From Hansschlegelia quercus (GTDB taxonomy: Bacteria; Pseudomonadota; Alphaproteobacteria; Rhizobiales; Methylopilaceae), in NCBI RefSeq assembly GCF_004310425.1, contig NZ_SIUB01000009.1:62001-126000 (forward strand): a DNA stretch of 64,000 nt. The letters are read 5' to 3'. Both the position numbers and the translations under genes were made by a program. The notes beneath the pieces are model-generated. The model made no database searches. It saw only the letters and a list, made by a program, of their open reading frames with translations, and was not told where the DNA came from. Positions within the stretch are counted from its first letter, which is position 1; every line of letters begins with the position of its first letter. Positions 21,060-34,892 of this stretch are shown here, one piece after another.

Positions 21060-21082
21060 ATCTCTGCTGGGGGAACTGCCCA

Positions 21083-22003
21083 ATGTCCAAGCACGTCGCC
21101 GTCCTGATGGGCGGCCTGTCCTCCGAGCGACAGGTCTCGCTCTGGTCGGGAGAGGCCTGCGCCAAGGCTCTGGAGGGAGAGGGTTTTCGCGTCACGCGTG
21201 TCGACGCCAACCGCGATCTTCCCGACGTGCTTGCGCGACTGAAGCCGGACGTCGCCTTCAACGCGCTTCACGGTCGCTTCGGCGAGGACGGCACGGTCCA
21301 GGGCGTGCTGGAGGTGATGGCGATCCCCTACACGCATTCGGGCGTGCTGGCCTCGTCGCTCGCGATGCACAAAGAGCGCGCGAAGACGGTGATGGCCGCA
21401 GCGGGAGTTTCGGTGCCCCGTGGCAAAGTGGTCACACGAGCAGAAGCCGCGAAGGCCCATGTGCTGACGCCCCCTTACGTCCTCAAGCCTGTCGACGGTG
21501 GATCGTCGGTCGGTGTGCTGATTGTTAACGAAGACCATGGGCATCCGCCCCAGGAGCTCACGCGCGACGACTGGGAGCACGGCGAACTGCTGCTCGCCGA
21601 GAATTTCGTTGCTGGCAAAGAACTTACCTGCGCCGTCATCAAGGGCGAGCCCTCCGATGTCATCGAAATCCTGCCGACCGACGGCTGGTACGACTTCGAT
21701 GCGAAGTACGCCAAAGGCGGCTCCAAGCACGTTCTCCCGGCCGAAATTTCACCCTTTGTTTACCAACAGGTCCGAAAACTGACTGTCGCGGCGCACCACG
21801 CTCTCGGGTGCCGCGGGGTCAGCAGAGCCGATTTCCGTTTCGACGACCGCAAGGGCGGAACCGGCGAGCTCGTCTGCCTCGAAGTCAACACGCAGCCTGG
21901 CATGACGGAGACGTCGCTCGTGCCGGAACTCGCCGCATATGCCGGCATGGGGTTTGGTGAGCTCGTTAAATGGCTAGTGGAGGACGCCTCCTTAGATCGG
22001 TAG
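21083..22003 (+). CDS. ddl: D-alanine--D-alanine ligase
   Basis: A 306-residue ATP-grasp ligase making D-Ala-D-Ala for MurF. Motifs: VAVLMGGLSSERQVSLWSG, NALHGRFGEDGTVQG, YTHSGVLASSLAMHK, PYVLKPVDGGSSVGV (ATP lid), CLEVNTQPGMTETSLVPELAA. I chose ATG 21083 because it gives the family N-terminus MSKHVAVL; the earlier open frame runs back into the inverted repeat. Its last 34 bases overlap the start of ftsQ as called. Confidence 0.94.
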   Translation: MSKHVAVLMGGLSSERQVSLWSGEACAKALEGEGFRVTRVDANRDLPDVLARLKPDVAFNALHGRFGEDGTVQGVLEVMAIPYTHSGVLASSLAMHKERAKTVMAAAGVSVPRGKVVTRAEAAKAHVLTPPYVLKPVDGGSSVGVLIVNEDHGHPPQELTRDDWEHGELLLAENFVAGKELTCAVIKGEPSDVIEILPTDGWYDFDAKYAKGGSKHVLPAEISPFVYQQVRKLTVAAHHALGCRGVSRADFRFDDRKGGTGELVCLEVNTQPGMTETSLVPELAAYAGMGFGELVKWLVEDASLDR

Positions 22004-23007
22004 ACGAGCCGCCCTTTGCGGTCGCCGCCGGTCGCGCTCCGCGCAGCCGACCCGCGCCCAGACTGGTCTACAAGACCGACCCCAACATGCGCGCCACCCA
22101 TGAGGGCGGCCGCGTCCGCCGCTCGGGTTCTCAAGACTTCGACGAGATGCTGGGCGCCAGCCGCTCGACGAACCTTCGCCTCAAGCTCGCCCGTCTCGCG
22201 CGCAAGCGCCGCCTCGGCCTTGGCCTGACCGCGCTGTTCTACGCGTCAGTCGGCGTGCTCGGCATGATCGACGGCGGCCACTGGCCGGCGGTCAAGGAAG
22301 AGGCGCTGAACCTCCACATCACGACCGCAAACGCGCTCGGCTTCCGCGTGCTCGCGGTCCAAACCGAAGGCCAGAGCGCGCTGACCGACGACGAGGTCCT
22401 GCTCGCGCTCGGCATCAAGGACGATACGGCGCTGCCTTTCCTCGACGTGAAAGCGGCCCGCGAGCGGCTGATGGCGAACCCGCTGGTCGCCGAAGCCACC
22501 GTCCGCAAGCTCTATCCCGACCGCGTCACCGTCCATCTGACCGAGCGCAAGCCGTTCGCGCTCTGGCAGCACGACGGCAAGGTGCAGATCCTCGCCGATG
22601 ACGGCACCCCGATCGACGAATTCCGCGATTCGCGTTTCGCCCATCTGCCGCTTGTCGTCGGCCCCCTGGCGAACACGCGGGCGCAGACTCTCCTCGCAGC
22701 CCTCGACGCCGCCCCGAAGATCAAGGCGGAAACCTACGCCGCCGTGCTCGTCGCCGAGCGGCGCTGGAACCTGCGCCTGCGCTCCGGTGTGGAGGTGAAG
22801 TTGCCCGAGACCGGCTTCGCCGAGGCGCTCGGCCGCCTCGAGGTCATGCAGGACCGCGACAACGTCCTCGCCAAGTGGATCGACGTCGTAGACATGCGCG
22901 AAGCTGACCGGACCATCGTCCGACTGGCGCCCGAAGCCGCCGCGATGGCCGAAGAGGCCGACAAGGCCGCCGCCAAGGCCGCGAAGAAGAAGGGAGGCCA
23001 GACGTGA
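21970..23007 (+). CDS. ftsQ: Cell division protein FtsQ
   Basis: A 345-residue bitopic protein. A basic cytoplasmic region of about 75 residues precedes one membrane segment (LGLTALFYASVGVLGMI, about 79-95), then a POTRA domain (LAVQTEGQSALTDDEVLLALGI) and the FtsQ/DivIB beta domain (VRKLYPDRVTVHLTERKPFALWQ). It ends in a Lys/Ala-rich tail. FtsQ with FtsL and FtsB forms the trimer that licenses septal synthesis. The ATG at 21970 lies inside ddl; a later start such as ATG 22087 is possible. Confidence 0.88.
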   Translation: MASGGRLLRSVDEPPFAVAAGRAPRSRPAPRLVYKTDPNMRATHEGGRVRRSGSQDFDEMLGASRSTNLRLKLARLARKRRLGLGLTALFYASVGVLGMIDGGHWPAVKEEALNLHITTANALGFRVLAVQTEGQSALTDDEVLLALGIKDDTALPFLDVKAARERLMANPLVAEATVRKLYPDRVTVHLTERKPFALWQHDGKVQILADDGTPIDEFRDSRFAHLPLVVGPLANTRAQTLLAALDAAPKIKAETYAAVLVAERRWNLRLRSGVEVKLPETGFAEALGRLEVMQDRDNVLAKWIDVVDMREADRTIVRLAPEAAAMAEEADKAAAKAAKKKGGQT

Positions 23008-24329
23008 GCCAGCCCTTCCCCTACGGCGTCGTTCCCAAGATGCGGCCGTTGCCGGCGCGTCGCGCGGTAGTCGTGTCCGCGCTCGACGTCGGCACGTCGA
23101 AGATCGTCTGCATGGTCGCTCGGCTGCGCCCGACGGAAGCCGGCGACGCGCTGCCCGACCGCAGCCACACCGTCGAGCTCATCGGCGTCGGCCATCAGCG
23201 CTCGCGCGGCGTGAAGGGCGGCAAGGTCGTCGACATGGAGGCAGCGGAGCACGCCATCCGCCTCGCGGTCGACGCGGCCGAACGCATGGCCGGCGTTCAG
23301 ATCGAGAGCGTTATCGTCTCGATCTCCGCAGGCCGGCTTGCCAGCGAGACGTTCCATGCCGATGTCGGCATCGCCGGTCACCCGGTCGAGGACCGCGATA
23401 TCCGCCGGGTGCTGCAGGCGGGCTGCGCTCATTCGGTGCGGCCGGGCAGGGCGGTCGTGCACTCGATCCCGACCGGCTTCGGCCTCGACGCGACGCGCGG
23501 CGTCCGCGATCCGCGCGGCATGGTCGGCCAGCAGCTCGGCGTCGACATGCATATCGTCACCGCCGAGGGCGCGCCGCTCCGCAACCTCATGCTCTGCATC
23601 GAGCGCTGCCACCTCAACGTCGAAACGATGGTGGCGGCGCCTTACGCCTCTGGTCTTGCGGCCCTCGTCGACGACGAGAGCGAGATGGGCGTCACGCTGA
23701 TCGACATGGGCGGCGGCACCACTTCGATGTCCGTCTTCCAGGGCGGCAACCTCGTCCACTGCGACGCGGTCGCGCTCGGCGGCCATCACGTGACGCTCGA
23801 TCTCGCCCGCGGGCTCTCGACCTCGATCGAAGAGGCCGAGCGGCTGAAGACCCTGCACGCCAGCGTGTTCCCCTCGATCGCCGACGAGCGCGACCAGATC
23901 GCGGTCACTCCCGTCGGCGAGAACGAGCCGGAAGCCGCGAGCTATCTGCCGAAGTCGATGATCGTGAAGATCGTGAAGCCACGCGTCGAGGAGACGCTGG
24001 AGCTGGTGCGCGACCGGCTGAAAGCGTCCGGCTACGCCTCCGAGGCGCGCCGCGTGGTGCTCACCGGCGGCGCCTGCCAGCTCACGGGATTGCCCGAGCT
24101 TGCGCGTCGCATCCTCGACCGTCCGGTCCGCATCGGTCGCCCGTTGGGCGCCCGCGGGCTGCCGGAAGCCGCAAAGGGCCCGGCCTTCGCCGGTCCTGTC
24201 GGGCTGCTCGTCTTCCCCCAGGTCGCGGCGCTCGAGCATGTCGATCCCAAGCGGGCGCGCCGCGGCGGAGCGCCTGAGAAGAACACTTACATCCACCGGG
24301 TGGGCCGGTGGCTGAAGGAGAGTTTCTGA
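23004..24329 (+). CDS. ftsA: Cell division protein FtsA
   Basis: A 441-residue actin-like protein that tethers FtsZ to the membrane. Nucleotide-binding motifs: SALDVGTSKIVCMVAR (phosphate 1), TLIDMGGGTTSMSVF (phosphate 2) and VVLTGGACQLTGL (adenosine). The SHS2/1C domain lies between about 105 and 195. The C-terminus ends GRWLKESF, the conserved amphipathic membrane-targeting helix. GTG start overlaps the ftsQ stop codon by four bases. Confidence 0.95.
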   Translation: MSQPFPYGVVPKMRPLPARRAVVVSALDVGTSKIVCMVARLRPTEAGDALPDRSHTVELIGVGHQRSRGVKGGKVVDMEAAEHAIRLAVDAAERMAGVQIESVIVSISAGRLASETFHADVGIAGHPVEDRDIRRVLQAGCAHSVRPGRAVVHSIPTGFGLDATRGVRDPRGMVGQQLGVDMHIVTAEGAPLRNLMLCIERCHLNVETMVAAPYASGLAALVDDESEMGVTLIDMGGGTTSMSVFQGGNLVHCDAVALGGHHVTLDLARGLSTSIEEAERLKTLHASVFPSIADERDQIAVTPVGENEPEAASYLPKSMIVKIVKPRVEETLELVRDRLKASGYASEARRVVLTGGACQLTGLPELARRILDRPVRIGRPLGARGLPEAAKGPAFAGPVGLLVFPQVAALEHVDPKRARRGGAPEKNTYIHRVGRWLKESF

Positions 24330-24440
24330 GCGGCGGCGCGGCGGCCGTCGATCAGGAAGGGGGCCGATCGCGCCCCTCCGATCGCCGAACTTTCGAATTG
24401 GCGCCCGTCGGAATGGCGCGACAAACCTTAGAGGCACGCG

Positions 24441-26111
24441 ATGACCATCAACCTGAAGATGCCTGACATCCGGGAACTCAAGCCCCGCATCACCGTGTTC
24501 GGCTGCGGCGGCGCCGGCGGCAACGCCGTCAACAACATGATCGAGGCCGGCCTGATGGGCGTGGACTTCGTCGTCGCCAACACCGACGCGCAGGCCCTCA
24601 CCCTCTCCAAGGCCGAGCGCATCATCCAGATGGGCGTTCAGGTCACCGAAGGCCTCGGCGCGGGCTCGCAGCCGGAAGTCGGCCGCGCGGCCGCCGAAGA
24701 GGTCATCGACGAGATTCGCGACCACCTCTCCGGCGCGCATATGGCCTTCATCACCGCCGGCATGGGCGGCGGCACCGGCACCGGCGCGGCCCCCGTGGTC
24801 GCCCGCGCGGCCCGCGAGGCCGGCATCCTGACCGTCGGCGTCGTGACCAAGCCGTTCCACTTTGAAGGCATGCGCCGGATGAAGACGGCGGAAGCCGGCA
24901 TCGAGGAGCTGCAGAAGGCGGTCGACACCCTCATCGTCATCCCGAACCAGAACCTGTTCCGGGTCGCGAACGAGCGCACCACCTTCGCCGACGCCTTCGC
25001 GATGGCCGATCAGGTGCTCTATTCCGGCGTCGCCTGCATCACCGACCTGATGGTCAAGGAAGGCCTCATCAACCTCGACTTCGCCGACGTCCGCGCGATC
25101 ATGCGTGAGATGGGCAAGGCGATGATGGGCACGGGCGAAGCTTCTGGCGACAAGCGCGCCGTCCAGGCCGCCGAAGCCGCCATCGCCAACCCGCTGCTCG
25201 ACGACGTCTCGATGCGCGGCGCCCGCGGTCTGCTGATCTCGATCACCGGCGGCTCGGACCTCACGCTGTACGAAGTCGACGAGGCGGCCACCCGCATCCG
25301 CGAGGAAGTCGATTCGGAGGCCAACATCATCCTCGGCGCGACCTTCGACGAGAGCCTCGACGGCATCATCCGCGTGTCGGTCGTCGCGACCGGCATCGAC
25401 CACATCCTCGAAGCCGGCCAGCAGAGCCCGGCCGAGCAGCGCGTGGCGGAACTCGCCAACCGCATCAAGCAGCAGCAGGCCCCGGCGGCTCGCTCGCCTG
25501 AGCCGCAGCCGCTGCCGCAGTTCCGCGCCCCGGCTCCGGCCCCCGAGGCCGAGAACCACTACGACGCGCAGATCGTCGCCGCGATTGAGGACGTCACGAT
25601 CCGTCAGGCCGCGCCGAAGCAGGCCGTCATGGAGCAGCCGCTCCACGAGGAGGCGCATGCGGAGGAAGACCACGGCGTCGACCAGCCCTTCATCCCGCCG
25701 CACGCCGAACGCCCGGCCTCCCGCGCGCCCCGCATGCCGCAGATCGAAGATCTGCCGATGCCGGTCCAGCAGCAGCTCCGCGCGAACCGCGAGCAGGCTG
25801 AGGCCGCCGCCGGCGCGCCGGACAAGAAGCGCATGACGCTGCTGCAGCGCCTCGCGAATGGCCTGAGCGGCGGCAAGGAGGAGGGCCAATCGCCCCACGC
25901 TCCGCAGCAGCCGATGGCCCACGCCCCGCACCCGCAGGCGCCGCACGCTCCGGCCCCGAACCCCGACATGAACCGTCGCCCCCAAGCGCCGATCCATCGT
26001 CCGGCGCAGGGCCAGTTCGACCCACAGGGCCGCGCTCCCGTCTCGCACCCGCGCGGGCTCGAGGATGACCAGCTCGAAATCCCGGCCTTCCTTCGCCGTC
26101 AGGCGAACTGA
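24441..26111 (+). CDS. ftsZ: Cell division protein FtsZ
   Basis: A 556-residue tubulin homologue forming the Z-ring. GTP-binding [14 protein letters not shown], the tubulin signature [15 protein letters not shown] (about residues 110-124), [12 protein letters not shown]7-loop region, and the C-terminal conserved peptide [13 protein letters not shown] are all present. A long disordered Pro/His/Gln-rich linker (about residues 335-540) follows the core, as in other alphaproteobacteria, where FtsZ is 500-600 residues. GAGG lies before the ATG. A 111-base gap from ftsA leaves room for its own promoter. Confidence 0.96.
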   Translation: MTINLKMPDIRELKPRITVFGCGGAGGNAVNNMIEAGLMGVDFVVANTDAQALTLSKAERIIQMGVQVTEGLGAGSQPEVGRAAAEEVIDEIRDHLSGAHMAFITAGMGGGTGTGAAPVVARAAREAGILTVGVVTKPFHFEGMRRMKTAEAGIEELQKAVDTLIVIPNQNLFRVANERTTFADAFAMADQVLYSGVACITDLMVKEGLINLDFADVRAIMREMGKAMMGTGEASGDKRAVQAAEAAIANPLLDDVSMRGARGLLISITGGSDLTLYEVDEAATRIREEVDSEANIILGATFDESLDGIIRVSVVATGIDHILEAGQQSPAEQRVAELANRIKQQQAPAARSPEPQPLPQFRAPAPAPEAENHYDAQIVAAIEDVTIRQAAPKQAVMEQPLHEEAHAEEDHGVDQPFIPPHAERPASRAPRMPQIEDLPMPVQQQLRANREQAEAAAGAPDKKRMTLLQRLANGLSGGKEEGQSPHAPQQPMAHAPHPQAPHAPAPNPDMNRRPQAPIHRPAQGQFDPQGRAPVSHPRGLEDDQLEIPAFLRRQAN

Positions 26112-26139
26112 GTCGGGGCTCCACGTCTGACTGAAAACG

Positions 26140-26167
26140 GGCCCGGATCGCGCCGCCGATCCGGGCC
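26140..26167 (+). terminator. Hairpin after ftsZ
   Basis: An 11-base perfect stem GGCCCGGATCG (26140-26150) with CGATCCGGGCC (26157-26167) around a six-base loop, 28 bases after the ftsZ stop, followed by a weak T-containing run (TCATCATTTCC). It is the likely end of the dcw transcript. Confidence 0.65.
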
Positions 26168-26197
26168 TCATCATTTCCAGCAGATGGACTTGTTTTG

Positions 26198-26521
26198 ATG
26201 GTTGTCGGGGAGCGCTCGCTTAGTCTCGGTGAGACGACTTTGGCCGTGCGCGTCCACGCTCCTGTTGAGGTCGGCAGTCACTGGGAGTGCCAGTACGAAA
26301 TCGACTGGCCCGATGGAGCGACGCTACGGGCCGCTTCCGGCGTCGACGCCCTTCAGGCGCTTCAGTTGACGTTTCAGATGATCGCTCTCGAACTCTACAC
26401 CAGTCCGTATCATGAGGCAGGCGAACTCAACTGGCCCGGAGCCGGAGGAGGCTATGGCTTTTCCGCGCCCAAAGATCTGAGGGACGTTCTCATCGGCGAC
26501 GATAAGCGCTTCGATGGCTGA
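26198..26521 (+). CDS. Conserved hypothetical protein (DUF6968-like)
   Basis: A 107-residue cytoplasmic protein with no signal peptide or membrane segment. It begins MVVGERSLSLGE and contains DWPDGATLRAASGVDALQALQL and a C-terminal GGGYGF loop. The layout (beta-rich start, an ALQALQLTFQMIALEL helix, glycine loop) recalls short proteins grouped as DUF6968, but I am recalling that family from memory only. It sits directly behind the ftsZ terminator and probably has its own promoter. A TTG one codon upstream is the alternative start. Confidence 0.6.
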   Translation: MVVGERSLSLGETTLAVRVHAPVEVGSHWECQYEIDWPDGATLRAASGVDALQALQLTFQMIALELYTSPYHEAGELNWPGAGGGYGFSAPKDLRDVLIGDDKRFDG

Positions 26522-26721
26522 GCTTCAGCAAGGTCGCGGGATAATAGCGGGGTTGGAGGAGATCTGAAGCGGGTGCGCGTCCAACTGTGGGTGGTTAACG
26601 CTCCGCGTGGCGTCCCTCCGGCCATTCCGCTATAGACATCGGCTGCGGCGTCTGCATCGTGCGCCCCGTGGATCGGCGAGCCGATCCGACTGATGTTTCG
26701 AATCGGATAGCGAGGCTCCCG

Positions 26722-27579
26722 ATGGTCGTGCGTACGCCCTCAACTCAGGCGCTTCCGGGCAGCCGCCGCACGGTTCGCTTCGCCGTGCTGCTCGCAGCCG
26801 CATTGCCGATCGCGGGCTGCTCGATGTTCGACAAGAAGGAAGAGGTTGCGCCCGACGAGCCGGCCGACAAGCTCTATGGCGAAGGCCTGGGCGGCATCGA
26901 GAAGGGCGACTACGAGGCGGCGAACAAGAAGTTCGCCGAGGTCGACCGCCAGCACCCCTATACGGATTGGGGCCGCAAGGCGGTCCTCATGACCACCTAC
27001 ACGAACTATCGGCGCGGCAAGTACACGGACGCGATCCAGAGCGGCCAGCGCTACGTCCAGCTGCATCCGACGAGCCCCGACGCGGCCTACGCCCAGTATC
27101 TCGTCGGCATGTCCTATTACAATCAGGTCCCGGACGTCAGTCGCGACCAGGACACCACCCGCAAGGCGGTCGACGCTTTCGAGGAGCTGGTGCGCCGCTG
27201 GCCGAACAGCGAATACGCCGCGACCGCGCGCAACCGCATCAGCGTCGCCCGCGACCAGCTCGCCGGCAAGGAGATGCAGGTCGGCCGCTTCTATCTCTCG
27301 CGGCGCGACTACACTGGCGCGATCAACCGCTTCCGTGTCGTCGTCAGCCAGTACCAGCAGACCCGCCACATCGAGGAGGCGCTGCACCGGCTTGTCGAGG
27401 CCTATATGGCGCTCGGCATCACCGGTGAGGCGCAGACCGCCGCCGCAATCCTCGGCCATAACTATCCGGACAGCGAGTGGTACAAGGCGAGCTTCGCGCT
27501 GATGAACTCCAACGGCCTTAAGCCGCAGGAAAATCAGGACTCCTGGATCAGCCGCGCATTCCGCGGCGTCGTCGGCTGA
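26722..27579 (+). CDS. bamD: Outer membrane assembly lipoprotein BamD
   Basis: A 285-residue lipoprotein of the Bam complex that inserts outer-membrane beta-barrel proteins. Signal peptide ends in LPIAGC (lipobox), then TPR-like repeats: KLYGEGLGGIEKGDYEAANKKF, YTNYRRGKYTDAI, YAQYLVGMSYYNQVPDVSRDQ and GRFYLSRRDYTGAINRF, the usual BamD signatures. The start at 26722 follows GAGG; a longer frame to 26659 would bury the signal peptide. recN follows 25 bases later, a conserved alphaproteobacterial order (ftsZ ... bamD-recN-ligA). Confidence 0.94.
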   Translation: MVVRTPSTQALPGSRRTVRFAVLLAAALPIAGCSMFDKKEEVAPDEPADKLYGEGLGGIEKGDYEAANKKFAEVDRQHPYTDWGRKAVLMTTYTNYRRGKYTDAIQSGQRYVQLHPTSPDAAYAQYLVGMSYYNQVPDVSRDQDTTRKAVDAFEELVRRWPNSEYAATARNRISVARDQLAGKEMQVGRFYLSRRDYTGAINRFRVVVSQYQQTRHIEEALHRLVEAYMALGITGEAQTAAAILGHNYPDSEWYKASFALMNSNGLKPQENQDSWISRAFRGVVG

Positions 27580-27604
27580 CTTAGAGCCCCGCGCGGGAGG
27601 ACCC

Positions 27605-31386
<3,782 letters not shown>

Positions 31387-31499
31387 GTGGAACGGGGTTC
31401 GGGCCCTGAACGTTGGATGAACAAGATGACAGAAACCCAGTTCCAGATTCTACTGACCCGCCAGCAGCGCGTTCTTGCGGTCCGGGGAGAGACCATCTG

Positions 31500-32915
31500 A
31501 TGGGCCGTCTCGTCGTCGTTTCGAACAGGGTTCCCACTCCAACGCCCGGCACGCCGCCTGCAGGCGGGCTTGCAGTTGCGCTCGCAGGCGCGATGCAGGA
31601 GCGCGGCGGGATCTGGTTCGGCTGGAGCGGACGCACGCTGCCAGCGACTTCCGCCGCCCAGGAAGAGCCGGAGATGGTCGAACAGGGCCGCGTCACCTAT
31701 GCGCTCGTCGACCTGACGGAGCGCGATCTCAACGACTATTACGCAGGTTTCTCCAACCGCATGTTGTGGCCGCTGCTGCATTACCGGATGGACCTCGCCG
31801 ATTTCACCCGCGTGGCGCTCGCGGGCTACTACCGGGTCAATCAGCTGTTCGCACGGCTGCTCGCGCCGAAGGTTGAGCCCGACGATCTGATCTGGGTCCA
31901 TGACTACCATCTGATCCCGATGGGCGGCGAGCTGCGCGCCAAGGGTCTGACCAACCGACTCGGCTTCTTCCTCCACATCCCGTTCCCGCCGCCGGACATC
32001 CTGACCGTGCTGCCGAATCACGCCGACATCGTGCGCGGGCTCGCGGCCTATGACGTCGTGGGCTTCCAGACGCCGAGCGACGTCGAGAATTTCGAGACCT
32101 ATATCCGCCGCGAGAAGGTGGGCCACCGTCTCTCCGACGGTCGATTCGTCGTGCATGGGCGCGCGATCAAGGTCGGGGCCTATCCCGTCGGGATCGAGAC
32201 CAAGGCGTTCACGGAGGCTGCGGAGCACGCCGCCAAGAACCCGCTGGTCAAGCGGATGAAGGAGAGTCTGCTTGGTCGACAGCTCATCATCGGCGTCGAC
32301 CGGCTTGATTATTCCAAGGGCATCGCCGAGCGCATTCAGGCTTACGAGACCTTCCTGACGCTCGACGAGGAGTGGCGCGGCCGCTGCACCTATCTCCAGG
32401 TGACGCCGAAATCGCGCGAGGACGTGCCGGAATACGCCGCCATGGAGCGCGAGGTCGCGGAACTCGCGGGCCGGGTGAACGGCGCGCACTCGGATCTCGA
32501 CTGGACGCCAATCCGCTACGTGAACCGCACCGTCGGCCGCAACGCGCTCGCGGGACTTTACCGGCTTGCACGCGTTGGTCTCGTCACGCCCTTGCGGGAC
32601 GGAATGAACCTCGTCGCCAAAGAATATGTGGCGGCTCAGGATCCGGCGGATCCGGGCGTCCTGCTGCTGTCGCGCTTCGCCGGCGCCGCCCACGAGCTCG
32701 ACATCGGAGCGTTGCTGACGAACCCTTACGACGTCGACGGCACCGCCGGAGCGCTTGCCAGGGCGCTTGAAATGCCGCTCGACGAGCGTGTTGACCGCTG
32801 GCGACGCATGTATGACCGCATCTCAAAGTTCGACGTCACGGACTGGAGAAAAGCCTTCATCGGCGCGCTTGAGGAGCCGGAACGGACGACGCCGAAGATC
32901 GCAGCGGTGCGTTGA
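31500..32915 (+). CDS. otsA: Alpha,alpha-trehalose-phosphate synthase
   Basis: A 471-residue GT20 enzyme making trehalose-6-phosphate from UDP-glucose and glucose-6-phosphate, for osmotic and desiccation stress. Motifs: VVVSNRVPTP, GGLAVAL, FSNRMLWPLLHY, VHDYHLIPMGGELR, LGFFLHIPFP, VDRLDYSKGI (phosphate binding) and LVTPLRDGMNLVAKEY. A GGGGAGAGA site precedes the ATG at 31500. No otsB (phosphatase) is adjacent, so it must be elsewhere. The last residues before the end, after a helix, match the family length (about 470). Confidence 0.94.
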   Translation: MGRLVVVSNRVPTPTPGTPPAGGLAVALAGAMQERGGIWFGWSGRTLPATSAAQEEPEMVEQGRVTYALVDLTERDLNDYYAGFSNRMLWPLLHYRMDLADFTRVALAGYYRVNQLFARLLAPKVEPDDLIWVHDYHLIPMGGELRAKGLTNRLGFFLHIPFPPPDILTVLPNHADIVRGLAAYDVVGFQTPSDVENFETYIRREKVGHRLSDGRFVVHGRAIKVGAYPVGIETKAFTEAAEHAAKNPLVKRMKESLLGRQLIIGVDRLDYSKGIAERIQAYETFLTLDEEWRGRCTYLQVTPKSREDVPEYAAMEREVAELAGRVNGAHSDLDWTPIRYVNRTVGRNALAGLYRLARVGLVTPLRDGMNLVAKEYVAAQDPADPGVLLLSRFAGAAHELDIGALLTNPYDVDGTAGALARALEMPLDERVDRWRRMYDRISKFDVTDWRKAFIGALEEPERTTPKIAAVR

Positions 32916-33046
32916 GGCTCAGAATTCAAGAAACCGCGCAGGCTGCTCGATCTTGAGCCGTGAAACGGCTGCTTTGTCTCGCCCTGTGTGCTGATCGCAC
33001 AGCCGCGACGGCGGTCCTCGCCGTGTCGGATCAGAAGGTCCCGTGA

Positions 33047-33352
33047 ATGGCGCGTCGTCGTGGTCGCAACTTCATCGAACGGTTCATCGGCCGCTTTTCC
33101 AACTCACTGTCGAGTTCGGCCGGCTTCCTGATCGTCAACGCGATCATGGCGGTCGGCCTGGTTTTGACCTGGCTCGATCTCCTCCACGACGACGTTTACA
33201 CGCTCGCTCTGTCGATCGCCGCCATCACGATCACCAATGCGGTTCTGGTCGCGCAACGGCGTGACACAGAGGCGGTGCACGCGAAGCTGGACGAGCTCGT
33301 CAGGTCCTCCGAGGCCCGGAACCAGGTCATCGGTATCGAGAAGGACGAGTGA
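33047..33352 (+). CDS. Low-affinity iron permease-family small membrane protein
   Basis: A 101-residue protein with a basic N-terminus (MARRRGRNF), two membrane segments (about 25-45 and 50-68) and a cytoplasmic end carrying AKLDELVRSSEARNQVIGIE. That last motif is typical of the PF04120 family, named after the fungal low-affinity iron permease Fet4, although a transport role for the short bacterial members is not shown. It is followed 12 bases later by the convergent moaA. Confidence 0.75.
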   Translation: MARRRGRNFIERFIGRFSNSLSSSAGFLIVNAIMAVGLVLTWLDLLHDDVYTLALSIAAITITNAVLVAQRRDTEAVHAKLDELVRSSEARNQVIGIEKDE

Positions 33353-33364
33353 CGCTTCGGGCGC

Positions 33365-34387
33365 TCAGCCGCCCGTGGTCGACATATGCCGCGCCACTGC
33401 GGGCTTGGCGTTGCGCCGGTCGATGATGAAGTCGTGGCCTTTGGGCTTGCGGGTGATGGCCTCGCGGATCGCCTCGACCAGCAGGTCGTCGTTCGCGCTG
33501 GCCCGCAAGGGCTCCCGCAGATCCGCGGCGTCCTCTTGGCCGAGGCACATGTAGAGCGTGCCGGTGCAGGTCACGCGGACGCGGTTGCAGCTCTCGCAGA
33601 AATTGTGGGTCATCGGCGTGATGAAGCCGATGCGCCCGCCGGTCTCGGCGACCGAGACGTAACGCGCCGGCCCGCCGGTGCGATAAGGAATGTCGTTCAG
33701 CGTCCAGCGCTGGCCAAGGCGGGCTTTCACGAGGCTGAGCGGCAGATACTGGTCGGTGCGATCGCCGTCGATATCGCCGAGCGGCATGGTCTCGATCAGC
33801 GAGAGGTCCATGCCCTTGCCATGCGCCCATTCCGCGATCGAGGCGATCTCGTCCTCGTTCACGCCACGCAGCGCGACGGTGTTGATCTTGATCTTGAGGC
33901 CGGCCTTCAGCGCGGCGTCGACGCCGGCGAGCACGACAGAGAGGTCGCCGCGGCGGGTGACCTCACGAAACTTGTCCGGGTCCAGCGTGTCGATCGAGAC
34001 GTTCAGCCGGCGCACGCCCGCGGCGTAGAGCTCTTCAGCGTAGATACCGAGGCGGCTGCCATTGGTAGTGAGCGTCAGCTCCTCCAGTGCGCCTGTCTTG
34101 ATCTGGCGGCCGAGCGAACGGATCAGCGTCATCAGGTCCCGCCGGACGAGCGGTTCGCCGCCCGTGAGGCGGAGCTTGCGCACGCCGAGCCCGATGAAGG
34201 CGGTGCACAGCCGGTCGAGCTCCTCAAGCGTGAGCAGGTCGCGCTTGGGCAGGAAGGTCATGTTTTCCGACATGCAATAGACGCAGCGGAAGTCGCAGCG
34301 GTCGGTGACCGACACGCGCAGATAGGAGATCGCGCGCTGGAACGGATCGATCAGCGGAGCGGGGGCGAGAGAAGGAATGGCGTCCAT
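33365..34387 (-). CDS. moaA: GTP 3',8-cyclase MoaA
   Basis: A 340-residue radical-SAM enzyme that starts molybdenum cofactor synthesis. The N-terminal cluster motif is [11 protein letters not shown] (CxxxCxxC) and the C-terminal cluster is held by [18 protein letters not shown]; the last residues are the conserved double Gly needed for activity. The start at 34387 gives MDAIPSLAP before the core; longer frames extend into the divergent gene region. It supplies cofactor for the formate dehydrogenase in this window and others. Confidence 0.94.
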   Translation of the reverse strand: MDAIPSLAPAPLIDPFQRAISYLRVSVTDRCDFRCVYCMSENMTFLPKRDLLTLEELDRLCTAFIGLGVRKLRLTGGEPLVRRDLMTLIRSLGRQIKTGALEELTLTTNGSRLGIYAEELYAAGVRRLNVSIDTLDPDKFREVTRRGDLSVVLAGVDAALKAGLKIKINTVALRGVNEDEIASIAEWAHGKGMDLSLIETMPLGDIDGDRTDQYLPLSLVKARLGQRWTLNDIPYRTGGPARYVSVAETGGRIGFITPMTHNFCESCNRVRVTCTGTLYMCLGQEDAADLREPLRASANDDLLVEAIREAITRKPKGHDFIIDRRNAKPAVARHMSTTGG

Positions 34388-34532
34388 CAGGCGCTTCAGC
34401 AGCTTTCGCGTTTCGCGCGGCGCGCCAAAGGTCCGCTTAGCGGGGGCGCTTGCGTCGAAAGGGGTGGTCCGCGACAAGCTAGGCGCCCGGACCCCTTCCG
34501 TAAAGGGTCCGGACGCTTCGGGAGGTATGACG

Positions 34533-34892
34533 ATGGCGGATGACGCGACCTGGCCGACCGAGCTCAGGCTGTCGCCGGACGGGCGGACGCTGACCGTCGC
34601 CTGGGGGGACGGAACGCGCCACGCGATCACGGCCGAGCTGCTGCGCGTCGAGAGCCCGAGCGCCGAGGTGCAGGGTCATTCGGCCGAGCAGAAGACCGTT
34701 GTTCCGGGCAAGCGGAACGTGACGATCCGTGACGTGCAGGAGGTCGGCTCCTACGCGGTGCGCCTGGTGTTCGACGACGGCCACGACACGGGCATCTACA
34801 CCTGGCCCGCCTTGCGCCGCTTCGGCGAGGAGGGCGACGAGATGTTCCGGGATTACGAGGAGGCGCTGGAGGCGAAGGGCCTCAGGCGCTGA
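34533..34892 (+). CDS. DUF971 protein (GBBH-like N-terminal domain)
   Basis: A 119-residue protein with the GBBH-like N-terminal/DUF971 fold: [39 protein letters not shown], a [32 protein letters not shown] core. In eukaryotes this domain precedes gamma-butyrobetaine hydroxylase; standalone bacterial forms are linked with Fe-S or Mrp-type proteins, role unclear. ATG 34533 lies eight bases after GGGAGG; ATG 34527 is too close to it. Divergent from moaA, and its end overlaps the convergent kinase-like gene by 11 bases. Confidence 0.85.
   Translation: MADDATWPTELRLSPDGRTLTVAWGDGTRHAITAELLRVESPSAEVQGHSAEQKTVVPGKRNVTIRDVQEVGSYAVRLVFDDGHDTGIYTWPALRRFGEEGDEMFRDYEEALEAKGLRR

Noticed and set aside
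24330-24440. A terminator hairpin between ftsA and ftsZ (GGGG...CCCC).
   Set aside because: The pairing is interrupted by mismatches and there is no T run; ftsZ transcription must pass or start here.
22734-26174. A 1146-codon open frame on the minus strand opposite ftsA and ftsZ.
   Set aside because: It is antisense to clearly recognised genes and its residue make-up (His, Arg, Asp, Val rich) is typical of frame shadows in GC-rich DNA.
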